64,000 nucleotides of DNA from Tumebacillus amylolyticus (GTDB taxonomy: Bacteria; Bacillota; Bacilli; Tumebacillales; Tumebacillaceae). Below are positions 8,271 through 17,059 of the stretch, one piece after another. Numbering within the stretch: the first letter of the stretch is position 1; each line of letters begins with the position of its first letter. The DNA lies in contig NZ_JAEQNB010000003.1 in the NCBI RefSeq assembly GCF_016722965.1, positions 1 to 64,000 of the forward strand, read 5' to 3'. Made by a program: the position numbers and the translations under genes. The notes beneath the pieces were generated by a model. That model worked only from the letters and a program-made list of their open reading frames with translations. It did no database searches and was not told where the DNA came from.

Positions 8271-9368
8271 TTACTTCTGACGCTTGTAGAACGGAGTTTT
8301 GACGATCACGGCTTTGACCGGCTTGTTGCGGATGATCACGTCGATCTCTTGACCGATCGTCGCGAATTGGACGTCTATCAGGCCGAGGCCGATGTTTTTC
8401 TTGACGGTCGGGCCCATCGTGCCCGTGGTGGTTTCGCCGATTTTTTGACCGTCGACTTGGATTTCGTAATGGGTGCGCGGGATGCCGCGTTCGGTCATTT
8501 CAAAGCCGACCAGTTTGCGCGCGACGCCCTCTTCTTTTTGTTTCGCAAGGGCTTCACGACCGATGAAGTCGCCCTTGTCAAGCTTGACGAAAAAGCCAAG
8601 TCCCGCTTCAAGCGGCGAGATGTCTGCGGAGATTTCTTGGCCGTACAGCGGCAGACGCGCTTCAAAACGCAGGGTGTCGCGCGCGCCGAGTCCGATCGGG
8701 AGCACGCCTTGTTCTTTGCCTGCCGCGAGGATGGAATCCCACAGTTTCGCTACGTCCTTCGCGTCACAGTAGAGTTCGAAACCGTCTTCGCCGGTGTACC
8801 CAGTGCGGGAAACGAGGCAAGAAACGCCCGCAACGTCCACGTTTTCGGCAAACCAGTAGTATTTGATCTCAGAGAGGTCGGTGGTGGTCATGTTCTGCAG
8901 AACTTGTTCTGCGATTGGGCCTTGCAGCGCCAGTTGCGCGATGTCGGCGGAACGGTTTTCAATCGAAACGTCGCCGAATTGGTGCGACTTCATCCAGTCG
9001 AAATCCTTCTCGATGTTCGCTGCGTTGACGACGAGCAAGTAGTTGCCGTCCCCTTTTTTGTAGACCAGAAGGTCATCGACGCAACCGCCGTTTTCAAAGC
9101 ACATCGGCGAGTAAAGCGCTTGGCCGTTCGCCAATTTGGACGCATCGTTGGTGATCAGATTCTGGATGTTCGCAAGCGCATCCGGGCCTTGGATCGTGAT
9201 CTCGCCCATGTGCGAAACGTCGAACAAACCTGCACGCTCGCGCACCGCTTCGTGCTCGTCGAGAATGCCCGCATACTGAACCGGCAACGCCCAACCGCCG
9301 AAATCGATGATCTTGCCGCCGTAGTTCGGATAGACCTCGAACAGCGGTGTTTTCTTCAGATGATCCAC
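8271..9368 (-). CDS. gcvT: Aminomethyltransferase (glycine cleavage T protein)
   Basis: Transfers the methylene group from aminomethyl-lipoyl H protein to tetrahydrofolate and releases ammonia. 365 residues, with the N-terminal [21 protein letters not shown], the [14 protein letters not shown] signature and a C-terminal barrel ending [10 protein letters not shown] start at GTG 9368, which has AGGAGG (9373-9380 region) at the correct distance; the upstream ATG at 9413 would fall inside the riboswitch terminator. First gene of gcvT-gcvPA-gcvPB. Confidence 0.98.
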   Translation of the reverse strand: MDHLKKTPLFEVYPNYGGKIIDFGGWALPVQYAGILDEHEAVRERAGLFDVSHMGEITIQGPDALANIQNLITNDASKLANGQALYSPMCFENGGCVDDLLVYKKGDGNYLLVVNAANIEKDFDWMKSHQFGDVSIENRSADIAQLALQGPIAEQVLQNMTTTDLSEIKYYWFAENVDVAGVSCLVSRTGYTGEDGFELYCDAKDVAKLWDSILAAGKEQGVLPIGLGARDTLRFEARLPLYGQEISADISPLEAGLGFFVKLDKGDFIGREALAKQKEEGVARKLVGFEMTERGIPRTHYEIQVDGQKIGETTTGTMGPTVKKNIGLGLIDVQFATIGQEIDVIIRNKPVKAVIVKTPFYKRQK

Positions 9369-9398
9369 ACCTATTCCTCCTAAGCTGTAATGAGCAAC

Positions 9399-9439
9399 AA
9401 AAAAAGGAGACACGACGGCCTGTTAGGCCCCGGTCTCCT
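9399..9439 (-). terminator. Riboswitch-controlled intrinsic terminator
   Basis: On the minus strand AGGAGAC (9433-9439) pairs with GTCTCCT (9405-9411), with an inner GGCCT/AGGCC helix, followed by T7. It directly follows the second glycine aptamer and precedes the gcvT ribosome site, so it is the likely expression platform. Confidence 0.85.
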
Positions 9440-9650
9440 CTGTCCCTTTAACCTGAGAGTTACCTCCGCTTCAAAAAAATGCAAGCAAAGTTACCCCTTG
9501 GGTGGCCGCAAACAGGCGGCACTCTCCAGAGATGCGTCCCACGACGGTCCTGAAGCCTGAGAGATTCGCATGGCGTCCTGGGATAGGACCCGCGCTTGCT
9601 CCTTCGGCGTTACAACATCTGGTAAAAACCGAACGTTGTAAACTCTCCCG
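9431..9650 (-). promoter_or_regulatory. Tandem glycine riboswitch
   Basis: The minus strand shows two glycine-aptamer cores. The first spans GGGAGAGTTTACAACG through CGCCGAAGGAGCAAGC and AATCTCTCAGGC (about 9560-9650). The second contains GGAGAGTGCCGCC and GCGGAGGTAACTCTCAGG ending in GGGACAGAG (about 9435-9535). This is the classical gcvT-leader arrangement, which in Bacillus turns the operon on when glycine is abundant. A -10-like TAAAAT lies upstream near 9690, without a convincing -35. Confidence 0.93.
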
Positions 9651-9788
9651 TCAGCGATCATTCGCATTATTCTGTTCCTTGCCCCTATTTTACCATAGGA
9701 TTTCTTTCTTTGGAGCCCGCTTCGAAAAATTTTCCCTCGCTAGGGTCATACTATCCCTTACAATCCTATGCTGCGGAGGTGGACCCAA

Positions 9789-11474
9789 TTGGAGAAGACG
9801 GACTTTATGCCGAACATGGAGTGGGAGGACGCGTTGTTCGACCAGTTTCAAGCGCGTATGAAATCGAACGAATGGGCGACCTGGGACCTGTTTCGTCTCG
9901 CGTATGAAGCGGAACGCTCTCGGGTCGTACCGAACTTCGACCAGTTGATCTGCCTGCAACAACTCCCGGAAGTCACGCCCTACCCGCACCAAATCGAAAC
10001 GGCCAAGAAAGTCCTCAACGAGTTGCACGGCCGCGCCATCCTCGCCGACGAAGTCGGTCTCGGCAAAACGATCGAAGCCGGCCTCATCCTCAAGGAATAC
10101 CTGATCCGCGGTCTCGTCAAAAAAATTCTCATCCTCGTCCCCTCCTCCCTGGTCATCCAATGGGTGCGAGAACTCAACGAGAAATTCAAAATCCCCGCCA
10201 TCCGTCAAAAAAACGGCTACTCGTGGGAGGACTGCGACATCGTCGTCTCCTCCATCGACACCGTCAAGCGCGAACCGCACCGCGAAATCGTCTTGCGGCA
10301 AGAGTACGACCTCGTCATCGTCGACGAAGCACACAAACTCAAGAACAAGAAATCCAAGAACTACGAGATGGTCAACAACCTGCGAAAAAAATACCTGCTC
10401 CTGCTCACCGCCACCCCTGTGCAAAACGACATGAAGGAGCTCTACAACCTGATCACCCTGCTCAAACCGGGTCAACTCGGTTCACAAAACGACTACTCCT
10501 CGATGTTCATGGAGAGCAAACGCACACCGAAAAACCGCCAAGAATTAAAAAACGCCCTCTCCGACGTCATGATCCGCAACAAACGCTCCGAAGGCGGCGT
10601 CCAGTTCACCAAACGCAACGTGCAATCCCTGCTGTTGGACCTCTACCCCGAAGAACGCGAACTCTACGAGAGTGTCACCGATTTTATCAAGGAGCAATAC
10701 ACCAAGATGCGCGAGGAAGGCAAAGGCAACTTCCTGCAACTGATCACCTTGCAACGGCAAATCTGCTCCTCCCCCTACGCCGCGCTCGTTTCGCTCAAAA
10801 ACATGAAAGAAAGCGAAAAAACACCCTCCGACATCCGAGGCCGTGTCGAAGAACTGTACCAGATGGCGGAAAAAATCCCCGCCTACAAGAAAATCGACAA
10901 ACTCATCGAGTTGATCAAAACGATGGACGACAAAGTGATCATCTTCACCGAGTACCGCGCCACCCAAGACTTCATCCTGTACATGCTCCAACAACACGGA
11001 ATTCGAGCGGTCATCTTCCGCGGCGGTTTCAAGCGGAACAAAAAAGACTGGATGACCGAACTGTTCAAGAGCCGCTTCCAAGTCTTGGTCGCAACCGAAG
11101 CTGGCGGCGAAGGAATCAATTTGCAGTTCTGCAACCAACTCGTCAACTTCGATTTGCCGTGGAACCCGATGCGACTCGAACAGCGAATCGGGCGTGTCCA
11201 TCGCTTGGGTCAACAGCGCGACGTCCAAATCTACAACCTCTCGACCCGCGACACGATCGAGGAGCACATCGTCTCACTGCTGGAAGAGAAAATAAACATG
11301 TTCGAGATGGTCATCGGCGAACTCGACCTCATCCTCGGCAACTTAAAAGTCGGACGCAAGCTCGACAACGAGATGATGGATCTGTTCATGCGCAACGCAA
11401 GCCGCGATGAGATGAAAACCAAACTGGACGAACTCGGCGAAGAAATGGTCCGAGCGTCCGAAGTCATGCGCTAA
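9789..11474 (+). CDS. yqhH: SNF2-family helicase (YqhH-like)
   Basis: A 561-residue SF2 ATPase of the SNF2 class. Motif I is DEVGLGKT (about 87-94), motif II DEAH (about 179-182), motif III LLLLTATPVQND, and the C-terminal RecA lobe has the motif VI sequence EQRIGRVHRLGQ. B. subtilis yqhH sits in the same place, divergent from gcvT. Its role is unknown; SNF2 proteins move along DNA or RNA. The frame is open from ATG 9768, but that codon lacks a ribosome site. TTG 9789 is preceded by GGAGGTGG, so I start there. yqhG follows 25 bp later. Confidence 0.92.
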   Translation: MEKTDFMPNMEWEDALFDQFQARMKSNEWATWDLFRLAYEAERSRVVPNFDQLICLQQLPEVTPYPHQIETAKKVLNELHGRAILADEVGLGKTIEAGLILKEYLIRGLVKKILILVPSSLVIQWVRELNEKFKIPAIRQKNGYSWEDCDIVVSSIDTVKREPHREIVLRQEYDLVIVDEAHKLKNKKSKNYEMVNNLRKKYLLLLTATPVQNDMKELYNLITLLKPGQLGSQNDYSSMFMESKRTPKNRQELKNALSDVMIRNKRSEGGVQFTKRNVQSLLLDLYPEERELYESVTDFIKEQYTKMREEGKGNFLQLITLQRQICSSPYAALVSLKNMKESEKTPSDIRGRVEELYQMAEKIPAYKKIDKLIELIKTMDDKVIIFTEYRATQDFILYMLQQHGIRAVIFRGGFKRNKKDWMTELFKSRFQVLVATEAGGEGINLQFCNQLVNFDLPWNPMRLEQRIGRVHRLGQQRDVQIYNLSTRDTIEEHIVSLLEEKINMFEMVIGELDLILGNLKVGRKLDNEMMDLFMRNASRDEMKTKLDELGEEMVRASEVMR

Positions 11475-11499
11475 CTTCAAGAGGAGGAGGTGAAGGAGA

Positions 11500-12351
11500 G
11501 TGCAAAATCAAGAGGAGATTCAGGACTTTTGCAGACGGTACTTCGAGGCGGTTCAAGCGCCGATCCTGCGGGATGAGCCGAACTTTTTGGAAGTGGAACT
11601 GCCCCGCGATGTGGACAAAGAACTGATCGACCGCCCCTACCACTGGATGATGGTCGAGACGATCTACCAAGACTACCCGAACACGATCAAACACCTGATT
11701 TTCGAACCCACCGTGGAAAAAGAGGACGTGCAACGCCCCGAATACCTGACATTCGGAAGCTTGTTCCTCAGCAAAATGATCGATTCCACGAAAAAGCGCG
11801 GCAGTTGTACGCTTGGCTATCAGCGCACTGGCTTGCAAACCGGCGCGAGGTTGACGCCCGTTTTGATGATGACCTGCAAAATTTCCTATGTGGCGGACCG
11901 ATGCCGAGATGAAATCGTGACCTATGGCGTGCATCTCGGCACAGGGGACGTGTACACAGACTTTTACGAACAGGTCGTCGGGCTGGACTTCTCTCCAGAA
12001 CCTCCGCCGCCCTCGCAATTGGTGCATGTCGAGTCACCGAAACTTACGGTGAAGCAAGGCTACAAGAAAATTCGCGATCTCGTGCAAAAAGAAATTCTGG
12101 CGATGGACCACACCTGGGCCGAGGAAGCGGAGGAACACCTCGCCCGCGAACGGGAACAACTTCAAACCTACTACCAATCCCTCGGACTGGTGAACGCAGA
12201 CTCGACCGCCCCCGACGAAGAGAAATTGACCAAAGCCAAGCTCTACGAAGGCGAACTTGAGATGCGCCTCGATGAACTGCAAAAGCGCTGTGCCCCCCGC
12301 ATCAAGATCGAACCCTACCAATTCGCCCTGCTCTACCTCGCAAATCGATAG
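11500..12351 (+). CDS. yqhG: YqhG family protein
   Basis: A 283-residue soluble protein matching the B. subtilis YqhG family both in sequence character (N-terminal MQNQEEIQDFCRRYFEAVQA) and in its position after the SNF2 helicase. The C-terminal third (about 180-270) is a long charged helical region that may form a coiled coil. GTG start at 11500, with AGGAGGAGG and GAAGGAGA upstream. No catalytic motif is apparent. Conserved pairing suggests it works with YqhH, which is inference. A strong terminator follows immediately. Confidence 0.88.
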   Translation: MQNQEEIQDFCRRYFEAVQAPILRDEPNFLEVELPRDVDKELIDRPYHWMMVETIYQDYPNTIKHLIFEPTVEKEDVQRPEYLTFGSLFLSKMIDSTKKRGSCTLGYQRTGLQTGARLTPVLMMTCKISYVADRCRDEIVTYGVHLGTGDVYTDFYEQVVGLDFSPEPPPPSQLVHVESPKLTVKQGYKKIRDLVQKEILAMDHTWAEEAEEHLAREREQLQTYYQSLGLVNADSTAPDEEKLTKAKLYEGELEMRLDELQKRCAPRIKIEPYQFALLYLANR

Positions 12352-12357
12352 GAAAAG

Positions 12358-12392
12358 GAAAACTCCCTACGGCATCGCCGTGGGAGTTTTTT
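12358..12392 (+). terminator. Bidirectional intrinsic terminator
   Basis: Stem AACTCCCtACGGC / GCCGTgGGAGTT (12361-12388) with A-rich left flank and T6 right flank, at the point where yqhG and the minus-strand gene ending at 12367 converge. The hairpin overlaps the 3' end of the latter. Confidence 0.85.
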
Positions 12393-13299
12393 GTACGGGA
12401 ACAGCGGCGACCGGGAAGTCGCTGTGGATGTAGATCGGTTGGCGTTGCTCGTCGCTTAGAGCGAAGGGATCGGTAACCGCGAGGAAGGTTGTGGTGGGGG
12501 TGAGATCAAGTATTTGTTGGAGATTGAGCGTGACGTAGAGCTTGTCCGGGATCGCGTCATAGACCAGTTGGGTCGGATTCGCGACAGCCTGTTTCTTGGC
12601 GAACTCTTGCAACGGAATCACTCCCGTCCTCTGGTCGCCGAGCTTCATCTTGCCGTACAGACCCGTCGCATACACCGCATCGTCATCGCCTGAGACCGTT
12701 GCGGGAAGTGGATGCACCTGTGCGGACACTTCCCCTTTTTCCAAAGCGGGGATGGTGTCCGGCACGCGGTTGAGCAGTTCACCGTTCGGAAGTTCTTCGC
12801 CGGTCAGGAGATTGAACAATTGCGGTCCCTGCTCCCCTTGCACGTAGGCCAGTTGCAACGACGGTCCGCCGTAGAGATAGCCGTTGGGGATCGCGTGTAC
12901 ATTTGCGGGCAGTTCCGGCACCGGACGATGGCTGAATTCGTACACGGCTTGTCCGTCCGGAGTGGTCACGAGATATCCGAGCGACGTCCCGCCTGCCTGC
13001 ACGTTCCAGAGCACGGCGTTGCGTTCTCCGTCGCGGTTGTTCAAATTGCGTACCGCTTCCACCCCGGCCTCACGCCAATCTGCAAACCCGGGCACGCCGG
13101 CCAAAGACAACACCAACGGCCGCACGTCCAACTTGGAATCAACCGGAACAATCGACACGGTCATTTCATCCATCGCCCGTTGCTCATCCAACACGGACAA
13201 CGCAGGTTGCACGTTGGGCGTTGCGAACGTTCCCGTCACCACAGACGACCCTACCATACACACGGTGATCATACACGCACTCCAAACCAACTTCCTCAT
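12367..13299 (-). CDS. Exported protein of unknown function
   Basis: A 310-residue protein with a typical signal peptide (MRKLVWSACMITVCMVGSSV, cleavage near residue 30). I see no known domain. The mature part contains stretches that look like small beta-rich modules (AVLWNVQAGGTSLGYLVTTP, then VYEFSHRPVPELPANV) and no cysteine pair, metal motif or lipobox. The frame is open upstream to 13419, but the ATG at 13299 begins the signal peptide and has GAGAGG upstream. No neighbour suggests a role. Confidence 0.7.
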   Translation of the reverse strand: MRKLVWSACMITVCMVGSSVVTGTFATPNVQPALSVLDEQRAMDEMTVSIVPVDSKLDVRPLVLSLAGVPGFADWREAGVEAVRNLNNRDGERNAVLWNVQAGGTSLGYLVTTPDGQAVYEFSHRPVPELPANVHAIPNGYLYGGPSLQLAYVQGEQGPQLFNLLTGEELPNGELLNRVPDTIPALEKGEVSAQVHPLPATVSGDDDAVYATGLYGKMKLGDQRTGVIPLQEFAKKQAVANPTQLVYDAIPDKLYVTLNLQQILDLTPTTTFLAVTDPFALSDEQRQPIYIHSDFPVAAVPVQKTPTAMP

Positions 13300-13417
13300 T
13301 CGCTGACACATCCTCTCGCTGAGACCGGCTTGTCCGTTACTTGGTGTCTCTAATGGTAGCCGAAACTCTCTGCAATGTTTGTTAGAACCTGTCAACGAGA
13401 TTGAAGTTTTTTCCGAC

Positions 13418-13453
13418 AAAAAAAGCGACCCTCCCGCAGGAGCGTCGCTTTTT
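13418..13453 (-). terminator. Intrinsic terminator after the phosphonate-type binding protein gene
   Basis: Stem AAAGCGAC (13422-13429) / GTCGCTTT (13444-13451) with inner CCTC/GGAG pairing and T-rich tail on the minus strand. The A/T flanks are symmetrical, so it could act both ways. Confidence 0.85.
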
Positions 13454-13468
13454 GTCCAACAATAAGAC

Positions 13469-14395
13469 CTATTTCGGTGCAGCGCCGGTTGCTTCGATCA
13501 TTTTACGAACCGGATCGAAGTTCTTGTCGTCGCCCGCTACGAGGCCGTCGAAGTTGTAGATATCCATACCGATTTTCTTACCTTCGTCGGTGGACATGAT
13601 TTTCTTGAACGCGTCCGCGACTTTGGTTTTGAAGTCAGCCGGAAGGTCCGGGCGGATCGAAACGGTGTCGTTCGGGATCGGCTCGGAAGTTGCGAAGATT
13701 TCGAGCTTGTCTTTCGCATCCGGAGTGGTTTTCGCGATGGTTTGGTCGATTGCAGCGTCAAAGACGGTTGCAACATCGACGTCGCCACGGTACAGCGCCA
13801 TCAGCGCTTTGTCATGGCCGCCGGACATAACGCCGGAGATATCGGTGTCCGGGTTGAGGCCTGCGTTTTTGATCATAACAACCGGGTAGAGGTAACCTGC
13901 AGCAGATGCACCGTCAACGAAGGCAACTTTCTTGCCTTTGATGTCTTTGACGTCCTTGATGGTCGCGTCGCCTTTTTTCTTGACGAAGACGGACTTGTAG
14001 GACGCAGAGCCTTGACGGGAAGTTTGCAACAAGAGATCAGCAGCTTTCTTCTTATCGTGAGCAAATACGTAGTTGATCGGGTTCAGGAAGCCGACGTCGA
14101 CTTTCTTCGCAGCCATACCTTCAACGAGTGCGTTGAAGTTCGTGGTTACGGTTACTTCGACCGGAATTCCCAGTTCTTTGGAGAGCAGTTCGCCCATCGG
14201 CTTTGCTTTTGCTTGCAGGGTTTCTGCGTTTTGGGACGGAATGAAACCAACAACGAGTTTCTCCGGAGCTTTTTCAGCCGGTTTAGCAGTGTTGTCGCCG
14301 GTAGATTTGTTCGTGTCGTCCTTAGAACCACAACCTACGAATGCAGTAGCAGCCAGTGCAAAGGTGAGACCCATTACTACGGATTTCTTAAACAT
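13469..14395 (-). CDS. phnD: Phosphate/phosphite/phosphonate ABC transporter substrate-binding lipoprotein
   Basis: A 308-residue PhnD-type periplasmic-binding-protein-like lipoprotein. It has a signal peptide with lipobox AFVGC (lipidated Cys22), a Thr/Asp/Lys-rich linker (24-44), then the binding domain with VVGFIPSQNAETLQAKAKP, VGFLNPINYVFA and the SxxSGG-like GVMSGGHDKALMALYRGDVDVA. Such proteins deliver phosphonate, phosphite or other oxyanions to PhnC/PhnE. No ATPase or permease gene flanks it, so it is an orphan component here. It has its own extended -10 promoter and a terminator. Confidence 0.9.
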   Translation of the reverse strand: MFKKSVVMGLTFALAATAFVGCGSKDDTNKSTGDNTAKPAEKAPEKLVVGFIPSQNAETLQAKAKPMGELLSKELGIPVEVTVTTNFNALVEGMAAKKVDVGFLNPINYVFAHDKKKAADLLLQTSRQGSASYKSVFVKKKGDATIKDVKDIKGKKVAFVDGASAAGYLYPVVMIKNAGLNPDTDISGVMSGGHDKALMALYRGDVDVATVFDAAIDQTIAKTTPDAKDKLEIFATSEPIPNDTVSIRPDLPADFKTKVADAFKKIMSTDEGKKIGMDIYNFDGLVAGDDKNFDPVRKMIEATGAAPK

Positions 14396-14441
14396 TGTTT
14401 TTCCCCCGATGAAATGAAGATTTTGACTAATTCCAAGAGTA

Positions 14442-14450
14442 AGTATAGCA
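14442..14450 (-). promoter_or_regulatory. Extended -10 promoter for the phnD-like gene
   Basis: TGCTATACT on the minus strand fits an extended -10 element (TGnTATAAT), about 50 nt before the ATG at 14395. No good -35 is found at the expected distance, which is tolerable for extended -10 promoters. Confidence 0.45.
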
Positions 14451-14522
14451 CATTCAACGACGAAGTATATATTCTTTTTTTGTAGTTTTTGTAATTAGAC
14501 GTCGAACTATGTCTAAAAAAAC

Positions 14523-15023
14523 CTACAAATGCTTGGTACTATGTGGAGACGATGGAGCGGGCTTGAGTTTGCGCACGCGCTGCATCTCGACTTCCAGTTC
14601 CGCATGAGCGCTTTGCAACGCATTGAGCTGTTCCGTTTTTTTCTCAACGAGCAATTCCAGCACGGAGTGCATCTTGCTGTAGTCCTTTTTGACCTGTGCT
14701 GCGGAGTAGAGCTTGTGCAAGTCTTCAATCTCAACGTGCAGGACTTGGGCTTTTTTTAACTCGTCATGGAATTTCAGGAGGTTCTTCTGCGATTGGGAAC
14801 GCTCTGCGTTGTTCATCGACCGGGCACGATGTCGAAGCTCGCTCGTGGAGTTTTTCAACGCTCTCATGATCTTGTGCAGGTCACCGTCCAGCTTGGTGAT
14901 TTTCTGTTGCTCCGCTGACAGTTGCTGGGTCGTGGGAGCCGCAAAAGCCGGCGGGACAGCTGCTGATACAAAAAAAGCCGCCGCAGTGAGACTGGCGGCG
15001 ACAAAGCGCATGCTCTTCTTCAT
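14523..15023 (-). CDS. Exported coiled-coil protein of unknown function
   Basis: A 166-residue protein with an N-terminal signal peptide (start MKKSMRFVAASLTAAAFF, cleavage after AFA near residue 29). The rest is almost entirely helical with heptad-like Leu spacing (about 35-155), rich in Lys, Glu, Gln and Leu, and so probably a coiled coil outside the membrane. I choose ATG 15023, 8 nt after AGAGG; an in-frame GTG lies at 15032. It follows the DnaI-like gene by 35 bp and may be co-transcribed. Unrecognised family. Confidence 0.7.
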   Translation of the reverse strand: MKKSMRFVAASLTAAAFFVSAAVPPAFAAPTTQQLSAEQQKITKLDGDLHKIMRALKNSTSELRHRARSMNNAERSQSQKNLLKFHDELKKAQVLHVEIEDLHKLYSAAQVKKDYSKMHSVLELLVEKKTEQLNALQSAHAELEVEMQRVRKLKPAPSSPHSTKHL

Positions 15024-15058
15024 CGTCCTCACCTCTTGCGAGGTAGTCTACCCACGAA

Positions 15059-16048
15059 CTACCTGCCGGATGCATCGAGGATGTCCATCTGCGTCAAGCG
15101 ATAATCGCGTCCGGCCAAGCGTCCGATGCGGGTCATCTGGATGATTCGCGAGATCAACGCATCAACGGTGCGCGTCTGATCACGGAACGTCTGGTAGACG
15201 ACCGGCGGTTCATAGTTCGAGGTGAAGAGGGTGGGCAAATGATTGGAGAATCTGTAGTTGATGATGCGGAACATTTTGTCGAGCGTGAATTCGTTCGCCC
15301 GCTCTTGGGCGAATTCGTCGATGGCGAGAACCGGCACGGTGCAATACTTTTCAATGACCGTCTCCATGTCCTTGCCCGCTCCGACGCTCATGCGCAACTT
15401 GTCGAAGATGTTGTCTGCATGGACGAAGATATTCGGAATCTTGCGCTCGTCGAGGCGGTTGCAGATCGCAAGCATGAGATGCGTCTTGCCCACGCCCGGC
15501 GGACCGAAGATGTAGAGACCTTTGAACGGTGCATCGGCCGTTTGCTGGTGGTTTTGTTGCATGGCGAACCCGCGTTGCAACTCTTGGCGAGCCGGTGTAT
15601 AGCAATCCGCAAATTCAAGCGCTGCGGCGTACAGTTCCGGGAACTTTCGCGCTTGTTCGGCCGGGAACGTGTCAAAACGGAATCGCTTGTCGGCCGAACT
15701 CTTCTGCGCGTACTCGTTCAAGCTATCGATCTGTTTGCGTTCCACCCAGTTTTGATATTGCGGGCAATGCGTGGTGCGGATGGTCAATTGTTCGTTGTAC
15801 ATTTCAAGATAATCGTACAACCCTTGCCCGTCGCCGTCTTTGCCGCAACTCTCATAGCCTTGGCAGGCGCCGCAGATGCTGTCTTGCTTGATCTGGTCGA
15901 GCAGGAGGATGGCACCGCGCTGAATCGCTTTGTCGCTTACGTCCATCGCTCGCAATTGCGGGATGCGTTCACGGAAAAAGTCCGGGGTGTATTGACTTCG
16001 GCTCTGAAATTGTCGGGTAAAAGGAAGCGTCGATCCGATATGGTCCAT
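15059..16048 (-). CDS. DnaI/DnaC-like AAA+ helicase loader
   Basis: A 329-residue ATPase resembling primosomal protein DnaI, which loads the replicative helicase. The N-terminal region has a zinc-binding set, Cys59, Cys62, Cys68 and Cys95, like the DnaI N-terminal domain. The AAA+ core has Walker A GPPGVGKTH (182-190), Walker B VLAIDEF, sensor 1 TLFTSNYEP and an arginine-finger region near DALISRIIQM. In B. subtilis dnaI follows dnaB in a separate locus. Here the gene sits downstream of pheB-thrB with no replication gene, so it may be the main loader moved, or a paralogue. AGGAGGAGGAG precedes the ATG. Confidence 0.85.
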   Translation of the reverse strand: MDHIGSTLPFTRQFQSRSQYTPDFFRERIPQLRAMDVSDKAIQRGAILLLDQIKQDSICGACQGYESCGKDGDGQGLYDYLEMYNEQLTIRTTHCPQYQNWVERKQIDSLNEYAQKSSADKRFRFDTFPAEQARKFPELYAAALEFADCYTPARQELQRGFAMQQNHQQTADAPFKGLYIFGPPGVGKTHLMLAICNRLDERKIPNIFVHADNIFDKLRMSVGAGKDMETVIEKYCTVPVLAIDEFAQERANEFTLDKMFRIINYRFSNHLPTLFTSNYEPPVVYQTFRDQTRTVDALISRIIQMTRIGRLAGRDYRLTQMDILDASGR

Positions 16049-16112
16049 TCCGCTCCTCCTCCTCTCTACGATACACTGTTATGTTTACATAATAGCACGA
16101 ATCCGCGACGGC

Positions 16113-17045
16113 TTACAAAACATGTACCCCGTTCGTCTCGGGCTTGAGCTGGAGAATTCGCGTTGCCACGCCCATCTGCGCAAACGTTCTCCGCATCGCG
16201 TCGCCAACCGCCATCCCCCGATCTGTCGTCAACGCAAGCAGAGACGGACCCGACCCGGAGATGGCAACGGCAAACGCGCCGGCGTCCTTCGCCGCTCGTG
16301 CTGCTTCCACTCCCCCCTTGATTAACGGGAAGCGATACGGTTCATGAAGGGAGTCCTGCATGGCATCGGCGAACACCCGCTGAATCAGCGCGAGGTCTCC
16401 GCTTGCCATCGCGGCCGTCAGAAGGCTTGCGTTGCGCACATTCTGGGTGGCATCGCGAAAGGGAACGTGTGCAGGCAATGCGCGTCTGGCCGTCCCGGTC
16501 GAAAGCATATAGCCCGGCACAGCCACGACACAAGTCAGCCCTGCAGGCGGAGTCAGGCGCAACGTATGCAGGCGCGGCAAGGTGCCTTTTTGCGAATCAA
16601 ACAGACCGCTGGCGACGAAGCCTCCGTAAATCGCAGGAGCGACGTTGTCCGGATGCCCTTCGATCTCAACGGCGAGTCGCAACAGCTCGTCACGATCAAA
16701 TTCGCGTCCGTCGAGCAACGAGGCGGCACAGAGACCGCTGACGATCGCAGTCGCGCTGGAACCAAGGCCCCGCGTGACGGGAATTTCATTGTAGATGTGC
16801 AGTCGCACGCCCGGTGCCTGTCGTCCGCGCGCAGAAAAATAACGGGCAAACCCGCGATACGCGAGGTTGTAGTCGGGCACGCGAGGCACGTCTTCAACGC
16901 CCTCTCCCGAAACTTCGATGCGTACAGAGCGGTTCGGACGCTCTTCAAACTCCAAAATGTTGTAGAGCGAGAGCGACATCCCGAACACGTCAAAGCCCGG
17001 TCCCAGGTTCGCCGTCGTCGCCGGCACCCGAATTCTCACGCTCAT
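16113..17045 (-). CDS. thrB: Homoserine kinase
   Basis: GHMP-family kinase that phosphorylates L-homoserine on the way to threonine. 310 residues with the N-terminal RVPATTANLGPGFDVFG signature, the ATP-binding PVTRGLGSSATAIVSG motif and the C-terminal AISGSGPSLLAL motif. AGGAGG precedes the ATG. It starts 14 bp after pheB in the same transcription unit. Neither thrC nor hom is in the window. Confidence 0.97.
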   Translation of the reverse strand: MSVRIRVPATTANLGPGFDVFGMSLSLYNILEFEERPNRSVRIEVSGEGVEDVPRVPDYNLAYRGFARYFSARGRQAPGVRLHIYNEIPVTRGLGSSATAIVSGLCAASLLDGREFDRDELLRLAVEIEGHPDNVAPAIYGGFVASGLFDSQKGTLPRLHTLRLTPPAGLTCVVAVPGYMLSTGTARRALPAHVPFRDATQNVRNASLLTAAMASGDLALIQRVFADAMQDSLHEPYRFPLIKGGVEAARAAKDAGAFAVAISGSGPSLLALTTDRGMAVGDAMRRTFAQMGVATRILQLKPETNGVHVL

Positions 17046-17059
17046 GCAGTTCGGTCCTC

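Noticed and set aside
5282-8280. Long plus-strand frames opposite gcvPB and gcvPA
   Set aside because: Both are shadows of well-conserved glycine cleavage genes, rich in Arg, Val and Asp, and lack ribosome sites.
14460-14522. Terminator for the coiled-coil exported protein gene
   Set aside because: The TTAGAC/GTCTAA palindrome at the gene end has its T-rich side before rather than after the stem on the transcribed strand, so it does not fit an intrinsic terminator.
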